From the NCBI GenBank assembly GCA_024235395.1, contig JACKMK010000001.1, positions 1 to 64,000 of the forward strand: a stretch of DNA of 64,000 bases, given 5' to 3'. The DNA is from Chromatiaceae bacterium (GTDB lineage: Bacteria > Pseudomonadota > Gammaproteobacteria > Chromatiales > Chromatiaceae). Position numbers and translations under genes: made by a program. The notes beneath the pieces were generated by a model, which was not told the origin of the DNA, did not search any database, and saw only the letters and a program-made list of their open reading frames with translations. Below, in pieces: positions 51,995 through 61,112 of this stretch (the first letter of the stretch is position 1; each line of letters opens with the position of its first letter).

Positions 51995-53098
51995 GTGTTG
52001 AAGACCCGAGTGGGCCTCGTGCTCGCATCCGCATTGATCCTGCTCGCACTGACGGCGTGCGAAAAGGCCGAACAGGCATCCGTCGCGCAGGTGCCCACCG
52101 AGCAGCCGCGGTTCACCCTGCGACTGGCCGAGACCTGGGGACCGAACTACCCGATCCTCGGCGACACCACGCGCAATCTCGCGGCGCTGGTCGACAAGAT
52201 GTCGGGCGGCCGCCTGCAGATCGAGATCGACTCGTCGAACAAGCACAAGGCGCCGTTCGGTATCCTCGAACTGGTCAAGGCCGGCCAGTACGACATGGGG
52301 CACTCCGCGTCCTATTACTTCAAGGGACTGGATCCAAACACCCTGTATTTCACCAACATGCCGTTCAGCATGACCGCGCCCGAACAGCTGGCCTGGTTCT
52401 ACCACGGCGGCGGCCTCGAGCTGATGCAGAAGGTCTATGCCCGGCACGGGGTATTGGCTTTCCCCGGCGGCAACACGGGTGCGCAGATGGGCGGCTGGTT
52501 CCGCAAGGAGATCCGTTCGGTCGAGGATCTGCAGGGACTGAAGATGCGCATCCCCGGTTTTGCCGGCGAGGTGCTGGCGAAGCTCGGCGCCAAGCCCACC
52601 AACATCCAGCCGGGAGAGCTGTACACCGCGCTCGAACGCAACACCATCGATGCGCTGGAATGGGTCGGCCCGGCGCTCGACCTGCGCATGGGCTTCGAGA
52701 AGATCGCGCCGTATTACTACACCGGCTGGCACGAACCCAGCGCCGAGCTGGTGTTCCTGATCAACCAGAAGGCCTGGGACCGGCTTCCGGGCGATCTGCA
52801 GGAGATACTGCGCGTGGCGATCCGTTCCGCGGCGTTCGAGATGTATGCACAGAGCTATCACGAGAACGCCGTCAGCTGGGCCACGATTCAACAGGAACAC
52901 CCCGAGGTTCAGGTCAAGACCTTCCCCCGCGAGGTACTGGCCGCGATGCGTGCGGCAAACGACGGGTTGCTCGCCGAATTCGCCGCCGCAGATCCCCTGG
53001 CCAAGGAGATCATCGATTCCCAGGCGGCGTATCTGAGAAAGGCCCGAGCCTGGACCGCGATCTCGGACCAGGCGTATCTGAACAGCGTCGCCGACTAG
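51995..53098 (+). CDS. TRAP transporter substrate-binding protein (DctP family), lipoprotein type
   Basis: A 367-residue binding protein. The leader ends in LLALTACEKAEQ, a lipobox (Cys22), so it is likely lipid-anchored rather than free in the periplasm. Blocks of the DctP family are present: RLAETWGPNYPILGDTTRNL, VEDLQGLKMRIPGFAGEVL and the conserved arginine at about residue 180, then GELYTALERNTIDALEWVGP. This points to a carboxylate or related ligand. The start is a GTG after CAGGAGACAGCC. With the DctQ and DctM genes it forms a complete TRAP transporter. Confidence 0.92.
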   Translation: MLKTRVGLVLASALILLALTACEKAEQASVAQVPTEQPRFTLRLAETWGPNYPILGDTTRNLAALVDKMSGGRLQIEIDSSNKHKAPFGILELVKAGQYDMGHSASYYFKGLDPNTLYFTNMPFSMTAPEQLAWFYHGGGLELMQKVYARHGVLAFPGGNTGAQMGGWFRKEIRSVEDLQGLKMRIPGFAGEVLAKLGAKPTNIQPGELYTALERNTIDALEWVGPALDLRMGFEKIAPYYYTGWHEPSAELVFLINQKAWDRLPGDLQEILRVAIRSAAFEMYAQSYHENAVSWATIQQEHPEVQVKTFPREVLAAMRAANDGLLAEFAAADPLAKEIIDSQAAYLRKARAWTAISDQAYLNSVAD

Positions 53099-53159
53099 TG
53101 GGCCCTGCGGGGCGCAGCGGCGGCTACGATGACGCAGTTTCCGGCCAGGTGATTCGCCT

Positions 53160-53705
53160 ATGAACGCAAACGCTTTGCTGCGCGCCGAACGGTTTTTCGA
53201 CCGTTTCTCCGCCTGGATCGGTCGGCTCTCGGCGCTGCTGCTCCTGCTGCTGCTGGTGAACGTGTTCTATGACGTGTTGATGCGTTACCTGTTCAGGGAC
53301 GTGTCGATCGGCATGCAGGAACTGGAGTGGCACCTGTATTCGGCAGTCTTTCTGCTCGGGGTCGCCTACGCCTTGAGCGTCGACGGGCACGTGCGCGTGG
53401 ATCTGCTCTACGAGCGATGGGACCCGCGCCGACGCGCGTTGATCGACATCGTCGGTACCGTCCTGCTGTTGTGGCCGTTCTGTCTGCTGGTTGCGGTCTA
53501 CGGCATCGGCTTTGCGCACGAAGCGTTCACGATCGGCGAAATCAGCGGTGATCCGGGAGGGCTGCCGTTCCGGTGGGTGGTCAAGGCCCTGATTCCGACG
53601 GCATTCATCTGTGTACTGATCAGCAGTGTCGGCTTCATGCTGCGCGCGCTGAACCAGCTACTCGGGTACCAGACCGCCCAACTGCCACCGACGGCGCGAC
53701 CCTAG
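53160..53705 (+). CDS. TRAP transporter small membrane subunit (DctQ family)
   Basis: A 181-residue protein with four membrane segments (about 18-40, 55-75, 95-118 and 140-165). The family pattern NVFYDVLMRYLFRDVSIGMQELEWHLYS after helix one is clear in the range 32-60. DctQ supports the DctM permease and is needed for sodium-driven uptake. The ATG is preceded by CCAGGTGATTCGCCT. It lies 61 bases after the DctP gene and 18 bases before DctM. Confidence 0.92.
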   Translation: MNANALLRAERFFDRFSAWIGRLSALLLLLLLVNVFYDVLMRYLFRDVSIGMQELEWHLYSAVFLLGVAYALSVDGHVRVDLLYERWDPRRRALIDIVGTVLLLWPFCLLVAVYGIGFAHEAFTIGEISGDPGGLPFRWVVKALIPTAFICVLISSVGFMLRALNQLLGYQTAQLPPTARP

Positions 53706-53723
53706 GCAATAAGGAGGCGCAAC

Positions 53724-55004
53724 GTGGTCGGCGTCATCATGTTCCTTGTCGCGCTGCTGTTGCTGCTGGCCGGCTTCCCGGTCGCTTTCACCTTCGGCGG
53801 CGTCGCACTGCTGTTCGGCGTGTTCGCGCAGGGGTGGGAGCTGTTCGCTTTGATGCCCTTTCGCATCTACAGCATCATGCAGAACGGCGTGCTGATGGCG
53901 GTGCCGTTGTTCATCTTCATGGGCATCGTGTTGCAGAAGACCCAACTCGCCGAGCAGCTGCTCGAGTCGATGGGGCGGCTGTTCGGTCGCATGCGCGGGG
54001 GCCTTGCGGTCTCCACCGTGCTGGTTGGCGCCCTGCTCGCTGCGTCCACCGGTGTGGTCGGCGCCAGCGTCGTCGCGATGGGGGTGATCTCGCTCCCGGT
54101 CATGTTGCGCTACGGCTACAGTCGACCGCTGGCATGCGGCACCATCTGTGGTGCCGGCACGCTCGGACAGATCATCCCGCCGTCGATCATCCTGATCATC
54201 CTCGGCGACGTGTTGGGCCAACCGGTCGGCGATCTGTTTCATGCAGCGATCATCCCGGGTGTCGCGCTGGTCGCGCTGTATGTGCTGTACATCGTCGGAT
54301 TCTCTATCGCGCGACCCGCGCAGGCACCGCCAATCCCGTTCGACGACGACATGTCGCGCCGTTATCTGGAGGCATTGCGCGCAATAGTGCCGCCGCTTGC
54401 GCTGATCATCGTCGTGCTCGGCTCGATCTTCGCCGGTGTCGCGACCCCGACCGAGTCGTCCGCACTCGGCGGGGTCGGCGCCCTACTGCTCGCGGTGCTG
54501 TACAGGCGCTGCTCGTGGCGGTTGATTCAGCAGAGCGCGATGGAGACGGTCAAGGTCACCGCGATGGTGTTCGCCATTCTGTTGGGTGCGACCGCATTCT
54601 CGATGGTGTTTTCCTACACCGGCGGCGACCAGGTCGTCGAACGCCTGCTGTTGCAGCTGCCCGGCGAACAATGGGGCTTCCTGATCTTCTCGATGCTGAT
54701 CATCCTGGTGCTCGGGTTCTTCATCGATTTCGTCGAGATATCGTTCATCGTCGTGCCGATACTCGCGCCGATTGCCGAGACACTGGGTATCAACATGTTG
54801 TGGTTCGCGATCCTGATCGCAATGAATCTGCAGACCTCGTTTCTGACGCCGCCGTTCGGGTTCAGCCTTTTCTACCTGAAAGGCGTCGCCCCGGCGGGCG
54901 TCACCACCCTCGACATCTATCGCGGGGTGGTGCCGTTCATCGCGATGCAGATCGCGATCCTGATCGTTATTCTGGTGTTTCCGGGTTTGTTCGGTCTGCA
55001 ATGA
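53724..55004 (+). CDS. TRAP transporter large permease (DctM family)
   Basis: A 426-residue permease with 12 or more membrane segments. Signature blocks: LLLLLAGFPVAFTFGGVALL, MAVPLFIFMGIVLQKT, LLAASTGVVGASVVAMGVIS, CGTICGAGTLGQIIPPSIIL and, near the C-terminus, LQTSFLTPPFGFSLFYLKGV. It carries out ion-coupled uptake with the lipoprotein DctP. The start is a GTG with AAGGAGGCGCAAC upstream. Its stop codon overlaps a possible ATG of the next frame (ATGA), but a later ATG is preferred for that gene. Confidence 0.94.
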   Translation: MVGVIMFLVALLLLLAGFPVAFTFGGVALLFGVFAQGWELFALMPFRIYSIMQNGVLMAVPLFIFMGIVLQKTQLAEQLLESMGRLFGRMRGGLAVSTVLVGALLAASTGVVGASVVAMGVISLPVMLRYGYSRPLACGTICGAGTLGQIIPPSIILIILGDVLGQPVGDLFHAAIIPGVALVALYVLYIVGFSIARPAQAPPIPFDDDMSRRYLEALRAIVPPLALIIVVLGSIFAGVATPTESSALGGVGALLLAVLYRRCSWRLIQQSAMETVKVTAMVFAILLGATAFSMVFSYTGGDQVVERLLLQLPGEQWGFLIFSMLIILVLGFFIDFVEISFIVVPILAPIAETLGINMLWFAILIAMNLQTSFLTPPFGFSLFYLKGVAPAGVTTLDIYRGVVPFIAMQIAILIVILVFPGLFGLQ

Positions 55005-55024
55005 CCGTAAATGGAGCGTCTGCG

Positions 55025-55276
55025 ATGATCGAATCCAAGGAGCAACTGCTGGACGGCTTTCGTGAAAAGGCACGGGCATTCGTCGAATCGCCCGGCCTGA
55101 TGAGTGGAATCGACCTCGACGACGCCGCGGTCACGCTCAAACGTTACGCATTGAGCGAACTCCACGACCAGGAACTGGCCAGTCTCCTGGGACGCCTGCC
55201 AAAACTGCTTCGTAGCCTGGATGTGACGGCAGTCGTCGGGTTATTGGAACAGATCGAGACCCACCTCGCCGACTAG
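55025..55276 (+). CDS. Small hypothetical protein after the TRAP genes
   Basis: An 83-residue soluble protein of mostly helical character (MIESKEQLLDGFREKARAF and onward), with no membrane segment, cysteine or known motif. It is not recognised as any family. The chosen ATG has GGAG eight bases upstream; an ATG at 55001 overlapping the DctM stop would add eight residues. Position suggests co-transcription with the TRAP transporter. Its stop codon overlaps the stop codon of the convergent HAD gene by four bases. Confidence 0.6.
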   Translation: MIESKEQLLDGFREKARAFVESPGLMSGIDLDDAAVTLKRYALSELHDQELASLLGRLPKLLRSLDVTAVVGLLEQIETHLAD

Positions 55277-56052
55277 GCAGACCACTGTTCGTACCACCGC
55301 GGCAGGTCCGCGATCGAGTCGAGGACCGCGTCCGGCGAGATACCGAGCGACAGATCCGCCTCACGGAACTTGCCTGTACGCACCAGCACGCCATGCAGAC
55401 CTGCCCTCTGCGCACCTTCGATGTCACCGCGGATGTCGTCTCCGATCATCACGACCCGGTCGTAGTCGGCACCGAGCAGATCGACGGCCGCTTCATAGAA
55501 TCCCTTCGCCGGCTTTCCGAGCACCAGGGGTTCGACCCCGGCGGCATGCGACAATGCGACGACGAACGGCGCGACATCCAGGCGCAGACCGTCGGCGGCC
55601 TGCCAGTAACGGGTCATCCCCAACGCGATCAAACGCGGTTGCGGGTCGCGCATCAACAAGCGGAACGCCTGGTTCATTCGGGCGAAATCCCAGGCCTCAC
55701 CGAGATCGCCGACGATGATCGCACCGATCGCCTCTTCGTCGCCCGCTTCGCGCAAGGTGTCGAACTCATCATGGGTCTGTGGGGGAACGAACAGCGCCAC
55801 CGACTGGCCCGCAAGGTGTCGGCGACACCAGGCCACCGCGGCGACCGGTGGGGTGACGATATGTGCTACGTCGGTTGCGATGCCGAATCCCGCCAACTTG
55901 TCGACCAGTGCAGCGCGTGGGCGCGAGGTCGTGTTGGTCAGGAACAGGTGCGGAATCCTGGCGGCATCCGCCCATTGTGCGACGCCCGCTCCACCGGAGA
56001 TCGGTTGATCGCCCCGGTAGAACACGCCATCCAGATCAAACAGTATCGCCAT
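55273..56052 (-). CDS. HAD-superfamily (subclass IIA) phosphatase
   Basis: A 259-residue HAD enzyme of the class with the C2a cap (LHPP/NagD-like). The motif order is complete: motif I LFDLDGVFYRGD with both aspartates (Asp6, Asp8), motif II FLTNTTSRP (about 37-45), the C2 cap in the middle, the lysine in LGKPAKGFYEAAV (about 188), and motif III VMIGDDIRGDIEGAQRAG (about 205). It should hydrolyse a small phosphorylated metabolite or phospho-amino acid. The start is an ATG without a strong ribosome binding site. It is convergent with the TRAP operon and downstream of fumC. Confidence 0.9.
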   Translation of the reverse strand: MAILFDLDGVFYRGDQPISGGAGVAQWADAARIPHLFLTNTTSRPRAALVDKLAGFGIATDVAHIVTPPVAAVAWCRRHLAGQSVALFVPPQTHDEFDTLREAGDEEAIGAIIVGDLGEAWDFARMNQAFRLLMRDPQPRLIALGMTRYWQAADGLRLDVAPFVVALSHAAGVEPLVLGKPAKGFYEAAVDLLGADYDRVVMIGDDIRGDIEGAQRAGLHGVLVRTGKFREADLSLGISPDAVLDSIADLPRWYEQWSA

Positions 56053-56294
56053 CGCACGTCGTCCATTCAGCGATTTCCGAACCGTGGAAACGGCCTGGCC
56101 GCAAACCGCCGGCTTCGGCAGGCACCGAAGGTTGCGACGCGTGTGAAAATCATGACACAGGGGCCGACACGGTCAAACCATGACCATTGCGGGCATACCC
56201 GCCGGGACCCCTGCGTACGCAAATGCGTAGTCGGCGTTGCCGTGGTCGGGTGTCCTGCCCCAGGGGCGCTGAACGACGATGCGACAAGCTGCCG

Positions 56295-57686
56295 CTATCG
56301 GCGATCCACTGGCGTCTCTCCCACCAGACCGGCCGGATCGAGCAAGCGGCGCAGTTCGGACGCTTCGAGACCGGTGAGTTCCAATGCGACATCGATGACT
56401 GCGCGCCCTTCGGCGTAGGCCCGCTTCGCGATCTCGGCGCCCTTGTCATAGCCGATCACCGCGTTGAGTGCGGTTACCAGGATCGGATTGCGCGCGAGTG
56501 CATCGGCGAGACGCCCTCGGTCGACCGCGAATCCGTCGATCGCCCTGTCCGCGAGCGATCGGGCTGCATTGGACATCAGTTCGATGCCTTGCAACAGTTC
56601 GTACGCTATCAACGGCAGCATGACGTTGAGTTGGAAACTGCCCGACTGTCCGGCGACCGTCAGCGTCGTATGATTGCCCATCACCTGGGCACAGGCCATC
56701 GCGACTGCCTCAGGAATCACCGGGTTCACCTTGCCGGGCATGATACTGCTGCCGGGCTGCAGCGCCGGCAGGCGGATCTCGCCGAGACCTGCCAGGGGGC
56801 CGCTGTTCATCCAACGCAGATCGTTGGCGATCTTCGTCAGCGCCACCGCCAGGACATTCAGCTGCCCGCTCAGTTCGACGGCGCTGTCCTGACAGCTCAG
56901 GTCGCGAAAATGATCGTCACTGCAGACCAGCGCCAGACCGGTCTCGGCCGCCAGCCGCTCGGCGACGCGCGGACCGAATTCCGGATGCGCATTGATGCCG
57001 GTACCGACCGCAGTCCCTCCGATCGCCAGGCGCTGCAGGCGGGCCAGGCAACCGGTGATGCGCTCGGCCGAATCGCGCACCTGGCTGGCCCACGCCCCCA
57101 GCTCCTGATCAAGCCGCAGCGGCATGGCATCCATGAGATGCGTACGCCCGGTCTTCACGACGTCGCGGTACTCACTCGCGCGCCGTTCGATCGTCTTCTG
57201 CAGATGGCCCAGGGCCGGTAACAGACGTTCATGCAGGGCGAGCGACGCACTCAGGTGAATGGCAGCGGGAATGACGTCGTTGCTGCTTTGCGCCATGTTC
57301 ACATGGTCGTTCGGATGCACGAGGCGCCCGGCACGCGCGCTCGCCAGTCGTGCCACGACTTCGTTGACATTCATATTGCTGCTGGTACCCGACCCGGTCT
57401 GGAACACGTCCACCGGGAACTGGTCGTCGTGACGGCCCTCGATGACCTCCCGGGCGGCTCCGATGATCGCCTGGGCGACTGCGCTGTCGAGCAGACCCAG
57501 CCGATGGTTCACCTCCGCCGCGGCCTGCTTGATCATCGCCACCGCATGGATGAAACGCGTCGGCAGCCTGAGTCCGCTGATCGCAAAGTTGTCGATCGCA
57601 CGCTGGGTCTGGGCGCCATACAGGGCGTCGGCCGGTACCGCAACCTCGCCCATGCTGTCGTGTTCGATGCGATGCTCTGTCGGCAT
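56295..57686 (-). CDS. fumC: Class II fumarase
   Basis: A 463-residue fumarase/aspartase-superfamily enzyme. It has the class II features: YGAQTQRAIDNF near residue 22, TGSGTSSNMNVNEV (about 96-109), NDHVNMAQSSNDVIPAAIH (about 125-145), GRTHLMDAMPLRLDQE, and the mobile signature loop GSSIMPGKVNPVIPE (about 310-325). It converts fumarate to L-malate in the TCA cycle without an iron-sulfur cluster. The ATG follows GGTAGGAGGAACC; upstream frame is not conserved. It is divergent from the DsrC-like gene at 57829. Confidence 0.95.
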   Translation of the reverse strand: MPTEHRIEHDSMGEVAVPADALYGAQTQRAIDNFAISGLRLPTRFIHAVAMIKQAAAEVNHRLGLLDSAVAQAIIGAAREVIEGRHDDQFPVDVFQTGSGTSSNMNVNEVVARLASARAGRLVHPNDHVNMAQSSNDVIPAAIHLSASLALHERLLPALGHLQKTIERRASEYRDVVKTGRTHLMDAMPLRLDQELGAWASQVRDSAERITGCLARLQRLAIGGTAVGTGINAHPEFGPRVAERLAAETGLALVCSDDHFRDLSCQDSAVELSGQLNVLAVALTKIANDLRWMNSGPLAGLGEIRLPALQPGSSIMPGKVNPVIPEAVAMACAQVMGNHTTLTVAGQSGSFQLNVMLPLIAYELLQGIELMSNAARSLADRAIDGFAVDRGRLADALARNPILVTALNAVIGYDKGAEIAKRAYAEGRAVIDVALELTGLEASELRRLLDPAGLVGETPVDRR

Positions 57687-57828
57687 GGTTCCTCCTACCG
57701 GGCAGCTGGTGTCGCTGAGATTACTCCGCGTCGCCCGCTGCGTCTCTCCGGTAATACATACCCGGGTCCGGCAATGCCACGGAACACCCTTTGCATGGTT
57801 GAAGGCGTCAACCGGTAAGGAGAACGCC

Positions 57829-58158
57829 ATGTCGATCGATCACAAAGATCTGAACGAAAACGGGTATCTGAACCCGCGCCGCGCCTGGAACGAAGCGCTC
57901 GCAGCGCAGCTCGCGCAGCTGCTGGGGATAGGCCCACTTTCCGACCGTCACCTGGCGGTGCTGGAGGTACTACGCCGCCACCACGACCAATCCCGAGCGA
58001 TACCACCGGCGACCCACGTCTGTCATGAGGCCGGCCTCGAAGCATCCTGTATCGACGAGCTGTTCGGCGGACCGGCCAACGCGTGGAAGACCGCCGGCCT
58101 TCCGGATCCGGGCGAAGAGGCGCGGATCTACCTGGAAAACCAGACCCACGACCGCTGA
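57829..58158 (+). CDS. DsrC/TusE-family-like protein without C-terminal cysteine
   Basis: A 109-residue protein with the DsrC/TusE plan: DLNENGYLNPRRAWNEALAA matches the opening block (GYL....W...A), LGIGPLSDRHLAVLEVLRRH the helix-turn region, and LFGGPANAWKTAGLPDPG the arm region (compare LFPKGPAKQATKIAGLPKP in TusE). The terminal cysteine of TusE/DsrC is absent; the protein ends in an acidic stretch. Cysteines occur only in the middle (VCHEAG, SCIDELF). It may be a regulatory or structural relative rather than a sulfur carrier. TAAGGAGAACGCC precedes the ATG. It is convergent with the DsrE-like gene. Confidence 0.75.
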   Translation: MSIDHKDLNENGYLNPRRAWNEALAAQLAQLLGIGPLSDRHLAVLEVLRRHHDQSRAIPPATHVCHEAGLEASCIDELFGGPANAWKTAGLPDPGEEARIYLENQTHDR

Positions 58159-58259
58159 GAAGACGCAGTTTCGGTGTATTCGCGCCCGCGGTCCCACACG
58201 CAACAGCCCACGCGGGCCACCGGTCCTGCTACCGTCGCCTTGACGTCCGCGGCCCGCTT

Positions 58260-58811
58260 TTACCGCATATAGGCATATCCCTCTTGCTGCTGCAGTCGCA
58301 CAATCTCCGCGTCGGCCATCGGCACCACCCTGACGAAGCCATGGATATCAGCAGGTTCGAGGCCATGTCCCCGTGCCGCGATCCGGCACATACGAAACTC
58401 GATCGGCCCGGCAAGCGTCAGACTCTGCGCGCGCTGCATCAGTTCGCGGTAGCGCGTTGTGTTTGCGATTGCGAAAAAGGGAATCTCGTCGCCGTGCAGA
58501 ACGATCACGATCGACGCCGAAAACGGATCGGCTTGGTAGACATTGTTCAGGTAACTCACGCGATCGAGCACCCGATCGAAGGTCTCCTGATCATGCACCG
58601 CGACGTCGTACACGACGCGCTGTGGAGCGTAGTCTATGGGTTCGACGTTCGACTGGCCCCAGGGTGCCGTCGGTGGCCCGGTCGCCTCTGCAGTCGCATG
58701 CAGCATACACAGCATCATTCCAGTCACCAGCGATGCCCAGCGACCGGGGCGCACACCGAGGGCCGCTGCGACCCGTCCAACACCGGGTGGCGCACATGGC
58801 GTCGCGGACAC
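58260..58811 (-). CDS. Exported DsrE-family protein
   Basis: About 183 residues. A signal peptide-like stretch ends near TAEATG. The rest is a DsrE-type fold: QRVVYDVAVHDQETFDRVLD, then SASIVIVLHGDEIPFFAIAN, and IEFRMCRIAARGHGLEPADI, which holds the single cysteine in the place of the DsrE/YchN active-site region. The start is not certain; a GTG 14 bases after the ChaB stop was taken, while an internal GTG would give a shorter leader. DsrE-type proteins act in sulfur transfer or are orphan periplasmic proteins. It follows chaB in the same direction. Confidence 0.75.
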   Translation of the reverse strand: MSATPCAPPGVGRVAAALGVRPGRWASLVTGMMLCMLHATAEATGPPTAPWGQSNVEPIDYAPQRVVYDVAVHDQETFDRVLDRVSYLNNVYQADPFSASIVIVLHGDEIPFFAIANTTRYRELMQRAQSLTLAGPIEFRMCRIAARGHGLEPADIHGFVRVVPMADAEIVRLQQQEGYAYMR

Positions 58812-58824
58812 TCGCCTGCCGGGA

Positions 58825-59052
58825 CTAGGATTTCTTCTTCCAGTGTCCATCGCGTTTCTCATATTTTTGCTTGACGGCCGACCAGGCCACCTTGTGCGCT
58901 ACCTCTTCGCGCGATACATCCCCGCGCCGATCCTGCGGGTCGGCATACTCATCCCACGCCGCGTTGAAGGCCTCGCGGTAGATCGTCTGTGCGTGTTGAG
59001 GCAGGTTCGCACGCACAGACTCCGGAAGACCCGCATTGTCGCGACAAGGCAT
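58825..59052 (-). CDS. chaB: ChaB protein (cation transport regulator homologue)
   Basis: A 75-residue protein nearly matching E. coli ChaB in length and pattern: LPESVRANLPQHAQTIYREAFNAAWDEY, then DRRGDVSREEVAHKVAWSAVK and a basic tail (KRDGHWKKKS). ChaB is a small helical protein once proposed to regulate the ChaA antiporter; its true role is uncertain. No chaA gene is next to it here. Its start fits the E. coli protein start exactly. It is followed 13 bases later by the DsrE-like gene. Confidence 0.92.
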   Translation of the reverse strand: MPCRDNAGLPESVRANLPQHAQTIYREAFNAAWDEYADPQDRRGDVSREEVAHKVAWSAVKQKYEKRDGHWKKKS

Positions 59053-59230
59053 GTCGTCGACCCACCTACGCCGGACTCATCCGTCACCTCGACCGCCACC
59101 GGCATTGACTTCGGATGCATCGAATCATGTTCGATGCGTGCCCCTACGACGCTGCAAACCGGGTGCCAGGATCCCCGATGACGGTGCAAGGCAGGGAAAA
59201 CCGCGGGCGCCGGGTCCAGGTGCCCCGCCG

Positions 59231-59273
59231 TTACGCCGGCGCAGCGGTGCAATTGCGCCGCAACCCGGCGTAA
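59231..59273. other. Extended inverted repeat between the PRC-barrel and chaB genes
   Basis: TTACGCCG (59231-59238) pairs with CGGCGTAA (59266-59273), and an inner GGCGCA/TGCGCC pair lies within it. The hairpin is stable, has no T tract, and lies about 60-100 bases after the PRC-barrel gene. No second copy was found in the window. Confidence 0.4.
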
Positions 59274-59329
59274 ATCCACCATCTTATGGATACAGCAGGC
59301 GCTCGCGCCGGTGAAGGGCCGCCGCCCGA

Positions 59330-60043
59330 TCAATCCTGCTCGTAGTGCATGCCGTAGTGTCGATACAGCGCGAGTTGATAGTCGCGACTGATCAACTCTC
59401 CGGCATCGTAGTCGGGCGCCGTCTCAATCGCGTCACGCGTCAGTACCGTGGTCAGCTCGGCCCGCTGCCAGTCGATCTGCTCGATCCAGGCAATCGCGAG
59501 CAGGACATGTCTCCCGAAGAGCCAGGGGTCGGTAGAGACCTCGATATACCGCACCGGCCAGCCACTGTCCTCGAGCACGATGTCGGCCACCTGCCCCACC
59601 TCGCCGTCCTTTGCGCGAATCTGGTAACCGGTCACTTGCTCACTGCTGCGCAGGTGCGCCGGCGATGCCGCCGATGCGGCATATTCCGGTTGGCCATGCA
59701 TTCCGCTCTCGCTCCGCAACGTCTGTCGTCCGAAATGTCTGCGGACCGACTGCTCACGACCGGGAGACAGGGGGTTGCGCAGATCGACCTGTGGCGCTCG
59801 GCGGACCTGCTCACCGGCCACTGTCAGATCGATGCGGTGCCGGGCATCATCCACGGCCGAGATGATAGACGACGGCACCAAGATCTCTTCGCGCGACAGC
59901 CAACCACCGGTTTGCACGACGAAGTAATGCGCCTGCCACGCGTGCTCGTCGAAATACACCTCGCGCAACCTGCCGATGTCGCCATCCTCGGCATGCACTG
60001 CGTATTGTTTGAGGTCCGCCAGTTTGCGCGCTTGTCTCATGAC
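59330..60043 (-). CDS. Protein with two PRC-barrel domains
   Basis: A 237-residue soluble protein with two PRC-barrel domains: residues about 3-75 (DLKQYAVHAEDGDIGRLREV, YFVVQTGGWL, EILVPSSIIS) and about 130-205 (VTGYQIRAKDGEVGQVADIV, RYIEVSTDPWLFGRHVLLAI). The link between them is charged and probably flexible. PRC barrels bind RNA-processing or photosynthetic partners in other proteins; two in one stand-alone protein is common in proteobacteria of stress type. The chosen ATG fits the domain start; a GTG at 60115 would add 24 residues. It is downstream of the rhomboid gene by 96 bases. Confidence 0.8.
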   Translation of the reverse strand, partial: VMRQARKLADLKQYAVHAEDGDIGRLREVYFDEHAWQAHYFVVQTGGWLSREEILVPSSIISAVDDARHRIDLTVAGEQVRRAPQVDLRNPLSPGREQSVRRHFGRQTLRSESGMHGQPEYAASAASPAHLRSSEQVTGYQIRAKDGEVGQVADIVLEDSGWPVRYIEVSTDPWLFGRHVLLAIAWIEQIDWQRAELTTVLTRDAIETAPDYDAGELISRDYQLALYRHYGMHYEQD

Positions 60044-60139
60044 CCGTCCGTCGTCCGACTCGGTGATGTGCCATTCATCCTGCGGTATCTGATAGTGAAG
60101 CACAGGCGACGCCACTCATCCCTTGAGCAGCACCGGCGG

Positions 60140-60751
60140 CTAACGCAGCCAGCGCACGCTCCGTAGCATCAGGTAACCCGTCAACATGCCGCCGAGATGG
60201 GCGAAATGTGCGATCCCGTCGGCGGTGCCGGTGACGCCGGCGATCAACTCCACGGCACCGTAGGCCACGACAAACCATCGGGCCTTGATCGGAACCGGCG
60301 GAAACAGCAATAACAGTCGCCAGTCGGGATACAGCTTGCCGATCGCCAACAGCAGCCCAAAGATACCGCCAGAGGCCCCGACCACCGGATAGGCAGCCCC
60401 CCCGTGCGCCAGCGCGTATTCAGCGACCATCAGGTGCACGACTGCGGCACCAATCACGCAGGCAAAGTAATAACCGGCGAACGCAGCCGAACCCCAGCGC
60501 CGTTCCAGGGGTACACCGAACAGCCAGAGGGCATACATGTTCAGCACAAGATGCAGCACGCTGCCGTGCAGAAACGCATAGGTAAGGATCTGCCAGGGCT
60601 GGAAGCTGAAACCAGTCACGCCGGCCGTGTTCGTCAATCGCAGCGGCCACATCGCCAGCGACTCGACAAACAGGTTGCCGGCGACGAGTTCGAGCACGAA
60701 GACGACGCCACACAATGCCATGATGGCACCCACGACGGGGGTGTCTTTCAT
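60140..60751 (-). CDS. Rhomboid-family intramembrane serine protease
   Basis: A 203-residue membrane protein with six segments. It contains FLHGSVLHLVLNMYALWLFG (helix 2 with the oxyanion-stabilising His-Asn pair), the catalytic serine in VVGASGGIFGLLLAIG (about residue 126) and the catalytic histidine in IAHFAHLGGMLTGY (about residue 185), so it should be active. It cleaves membrane-spanning substrates, which are unknown here. AAGGAG lies eight to nine bases before the ATG. It is downstream of the DUF202 gene on the same strand. Confidence 0.92.
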   Translation of the reverse strand: MKDTPVVGAIMALCGVVFVLELVAGNLFVESLAMWPLRLTNTAGVTGFSFQPWQILTYAFLHGSVLHLVLNMYALWLFGVPLERRWGSAAFAGYYFACVIGAAVVHLMVAEYALAHGGAAYPVVGASGGIFGLLLAIGKLYPDWRLLLLFPPVPIKARWFVVAYGAVELIAGVTGTADGIAHFAHLGGMLTGYLMLRSVRWLR

Positions 60752-60809
60752 CCGCGGACTCCTTCGATCCGAGGCAATCGGCGCTAATAGCACGCCTGAG
60801 ATGTACGGT

Positions 60810-61112
60810 TCAGCTTCGAATGGTCGCGTTGATCGATGCACGAATCCGGAAATAGCGCCAGATACCGATCGCCGCGGTAGCGAAACCTACGGGAATCAGG
60901 ACGCTGCCGAGCAGTTCCATCAGCCATAGGCCCTCAAACAATTTGATGATCGTAATGCCCGAAACTATCAACATCAGCGCCGTACGCACCCACGCCAGCA
61001 AGGTGCGCTCATTGGCCAACCGCGTACGGTCGATCGCCAACATATCACGCAGTATCAGCTGCTCCGCCGGATACGAATACAGGGGAGGCTGTCGAGTACC
61101 ACGGAGTTTCAT
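60810..61112 (-). CDS. DUF202 (YidH-type) membrane protein
   Basis: A 100-residue protein with the DUF202 core: ILRDMLAIDRTRLANERTLL before the first helix, LAWVRTALMLIVSGITIIKL in it, and a second helix (GSVLIPVGFATAAIGIWRYF). DUF202 proteins are small inner-membrane proteins of unknown function, often with stress genes. GGAGG lies six bases before the chosen ATG; the upstream extension has no conservation. The rhomboid gene follows by 58 bases on the same strand. Confidence 0.9.
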   Translation of the reverse strand: MKLRGTRQPPLYSYPAEQLILRDMLAIDRTRLANERTLLAWVRTALMLIVSGITIIKLFEGLWLMELLGSVLIPVGFATAAIGIWRYFRIRASINATIRS

